The notes beneath the pieces are model-generated. The model was not told the DNA's origin and did not search any database. It saw only the letters and a program-made list of their open reading frames with translations. From positions 1-7,164 of the forward strand of contig JAIECC010000312.1 in the NCBI GenBank assembly GCA_029068665.1: a DNA stretch of 7,164 bases, given 5' to 3'. The position numbers and the translations under genes were made by a program. The number at the start of each line of letters is the position of its first letter. Within the stretch, counting starts at the first letter, position 1. The DNA is from Lachnospiraceae bacterium. Its GTDB lineage: Bacteria > Bacillota > Clostridia > Lachnospirales > Lachnospiraceae. Shown here in pieces: positions 6,016-7,164 of this stretch.

Positions 6016-6555
6016 TTACTTACTAAATGGCATTCCAAATAATGTCAACAATTCACGTGCTTCTTCGTCTGTGTTAGCAGTAGTTACAAAAATTACGTCC
6101 ATACCTCTAACTTTGTCAATCTTATCATACTCGATTTCTGGGAAGATCAACTGTTCCTTAATGCCAAGTGCATAATTACCTCTTCCGTCAAAGGAATTCG
6201 GATTGATACCTCTGAAGTCACGGACACGAGGCAGAGCAAGGTTAATCAGACGATCTGCAAACTCATACATCTTTTCACCTCTTAAGGTCACCTTACATCC
6301 AATCGGCATACCTTCTCTCAACTTAAAGTTCGCAACAGACTTCTTTGCCTTTGTTACAACTGCCTTCTGACCGGAAATAATCTCTAAATCCTTAACAGCA
6401 GCTTCCAACAGCTTTGCATTGTCCTTTGCTTCACCAACGCCCATATTGATAACAATCTTTTCCAGCTTTGGTACCTGCAATTTATTCTTATATTCGAATT
6501 TCTTCATCATTTCGTCAACGATTTTCTCATTGAACTGATCTCTTAGTCTACTCAC
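6016..6555 (-). CDS. rplE: 50S ribosomal protein L5
   Basis: L5 binds 5S rRNA with L18 and touches the P-site tRNA from the central protuberance. With the start chosen here it has 179 residues, the usual length, and begins [13 protein letters not shown]. The family signature [20 protein letters not shown] is at 57-76, and [19 protein letters not shown] at 110-128. I choose the GTG at 6553-6555: AGGAGG (6564-6569) lies 8 nt upstream, and relatives start with this SRL sequence. An in-frame ATG at 6574-6576 would add seven residues (MGKEAAS), but it encodes the Shine-Dalgarno itself and has none upstream. That ATG overlaps the rplX stop as TAATG, so a coupled longer form cannot be fully excluded. 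Confidence 0.97.
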   Translation of the reverse strand: MSRLRDQFNEKIVDEMMKKFEYKNKLQVPKLEKIVINMGVGEAKDNAKLLEAAVKDLEIISGQKAVVTKAKKSVANFKLREGMPIGCKVTLRGEKMYEFADRLINLALPRVRDFRGINPNSFDGRGNYALGIKEQLIFPEIEYDKIDKVRGMDVIFVTTANTDEEARELLTLFGMPFSK

Positions 6556-6575
6556 TGATGCGGCCTCCTTTCCCA

Positions 6576-6893
6576 TTAATCAATTACTTCCAGCTTACCA
6601 TCAACCTTAGCCACACGAACCTTATCCTTCTTTTCGCCCTGGAATCCTACACGAACCGGCTTGCCCTTGTACAGATAAGCTACATTTGAAATGTCAATCG
6701 GAGCTTCCTTCTGAATAATTCCGCCCTGCTGATTCTGCATGCTCGGCTTACTGTGCTTGGATACCATATTCACGCCTTCTACAAGGACCTTATGGTTCTT
6801 AGCATCTACGGAAAGAACTTTTCCTTCCTTGCCTTTATCTTTACCAGTGATCACTACAACCTGGTCATCCTTTTTAATCTTCATTGTTGCCAC
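6576..6893 (-). CDS. rplX: 50S ribosomal protein L24
   Basis: L24 is an early assembly-initiator protein of the 50S subunit with an N-terminal KOW domain. The 105-residue product begins [20 protein letters not shown], with the KOW motif at about residues 7-34 ([10 protein letters not shown]), followed by [10 protein letters not shown] and the conserved [15 protein letters not shown] (57-71). I choose the GTG at 6891-6893 because GGGAGG (6902-6907) lies exactly 8 nt upstream. The ATG three codons later (6882-6884) would have a 17-nt gap, and the GTG at 6900-6902 overlaps the Shine-Dalgarno. The Shine-Dalgarno begins in the last base of the rplN stop, and the rplX stop overlaps an ATG of the rplE frame, so this whole segment is tightly packed. 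Confidence 0.96.
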   Translation of the reverse strand: MATMKIKKDDQVVVITGKDKGKEGKVLSVDAKNHKVLVEGVNMVSKHSKPSMQNQQGGIIQKEAPIDISNVAYLYKGKPVRVGFQGEKKDKVRVAKVDGKLEVID

Positions 6894-6906
6894 AGTAAAC
6901 ACCTCC

Positions 6907-7164
6907 CTACAGTACTTCTGGAGCTAAAGAGACGATCTTCATGAACTTCTTATCTCTCAACTCTCTAGCGACAGGTCCAAAAATACGAGTTCCTCTTGGA
7001 TTTAAGTCATCCTTAATGATTACAGCTGCGTTCTCATCAAACTTGATATAAGAACCGTCCTTACGACGAGCACCCTTCTTGCTGCGATCAACAACTGCTT
7101 TAACAACGTCACCTTTCTTAACAACGCCGCCTGGTGTTGCATCTTTAACAGAGGCAACAATAAT
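6907..7164 (-). CDS. rplN: 50S ribosomal protein L14 (N-terminus outside window)
   Basis: L14 binds 23S rRNA at the subunit interface, beside L19, and helps form bridges to the 30S. The C-terminal 85 residues are visible, of about 122 in the family; the missing N-terminal part lies beyond the window edge. The visible part starts [19 protein letters not shown] and contains [20 protein letters not shown] (31-50 of the visible part), [15 protein letters not shown] (55-69), and the terminal [12 protein letters not shown]. The stop TAG at 6907-6909 is followed directly by the rplX Shine-Dalgarno. It is the first visible gene of the spc group in transcription order. Confidence 0.97.
   Translation of the reverse strand: MIVASVKDATPGGVVKKGDVVKAVVDRSKKGARRKDGSYIKFDENAAVIIKDDLNPRGTRIFGPVARELRDKKFMKIVSLAPEVL

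Noticed and set aside
5608..6042. 144-codon open frame on the plus strand across rpsH and rpsN
   Set aside because: It overlaps three complete ribosomal genes antisense; its cysteine-rich composition is a mirror of the coding bias in those genes.

Overview
This window is a contiguous stretch of the bacterial S10/spc/alpha ribosomal-protein supercluster, with every gene on the minus strand. Read in transcription order (high to low coordinates) it holds rplN (5' end outside the window), rplX, rplE, rpsN (zinc-ribbon type), rpsH, a 235-bp non-coding interval, rplF, rplR, rpsE, rpmD, rplO, secY, adk, map and infA (3' end outside the window). The host is a low-to-mid GC Gram-positive. The order secY-adk-map-infA, the four-cysteine zinc S14, the four-cysteine zinc LID of adenylate kinase and the strong AGGAGG ribosome binding sites all indicate Firmicutes. 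The wording of the proteins (for example the S5 N-terminus and the L15 and L18 C-termini) looks most like Clostridia of the Lachnospiraceae type. The family placement is recall, not a search.

Layout: positions 5389-7164 carry L14, L24, L5, S14 and S8, spaced by about 15-25 nt. Positions 5154-5388 are the only long non-coding gap. Positions 1704-5153 carry L6, L18, S5, L30, L15 and SecY, again tightly packed; SecY begins one base after the L15 stop. A 97-bp gap with a perfect 13-bp hairpin separates secY from adk. adk and map are practically contiguous (one base apart), and infA follows 38 bp after map. The genes supply both ribosomal subunits, the Sec translocation channel, nucleotide homeostasis, removal of the initiator methionine and initiation factor IF-1, the usual growth-linked co-transcription unit.

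The part not explained by ordinary annotation is the rpsH-rplF gap. In the mRNA sense it contains three back-to-back hairpins of about 51-55 nt with a 56-57 nt period and a shared architecture: a short stem, a 5'-GA/5'-GA tandem mismatch, an 8-9 position helix with a conserved T/T mismatch, a second GA/GA, a 4-5 bp stem and a terminal loop that also mostly starts and ends with GA. The stems differ in sequence from copy to copy but keep pairing (ATTC/GAAT, GACC/GGTC, GATCC/GGATT), which argues for selection on structure. It may be a multi-copy intergenic repeat family or a structured RNA in the middle of the operon. A promoter-like sequence follows it directly before rplF. Several starts (rplE, rplX, rplO, infA, map) have in-frame extensions that run through the Shine-Dalgarno sequence; I give the start that the Shine-Dalgarno spacing supports.
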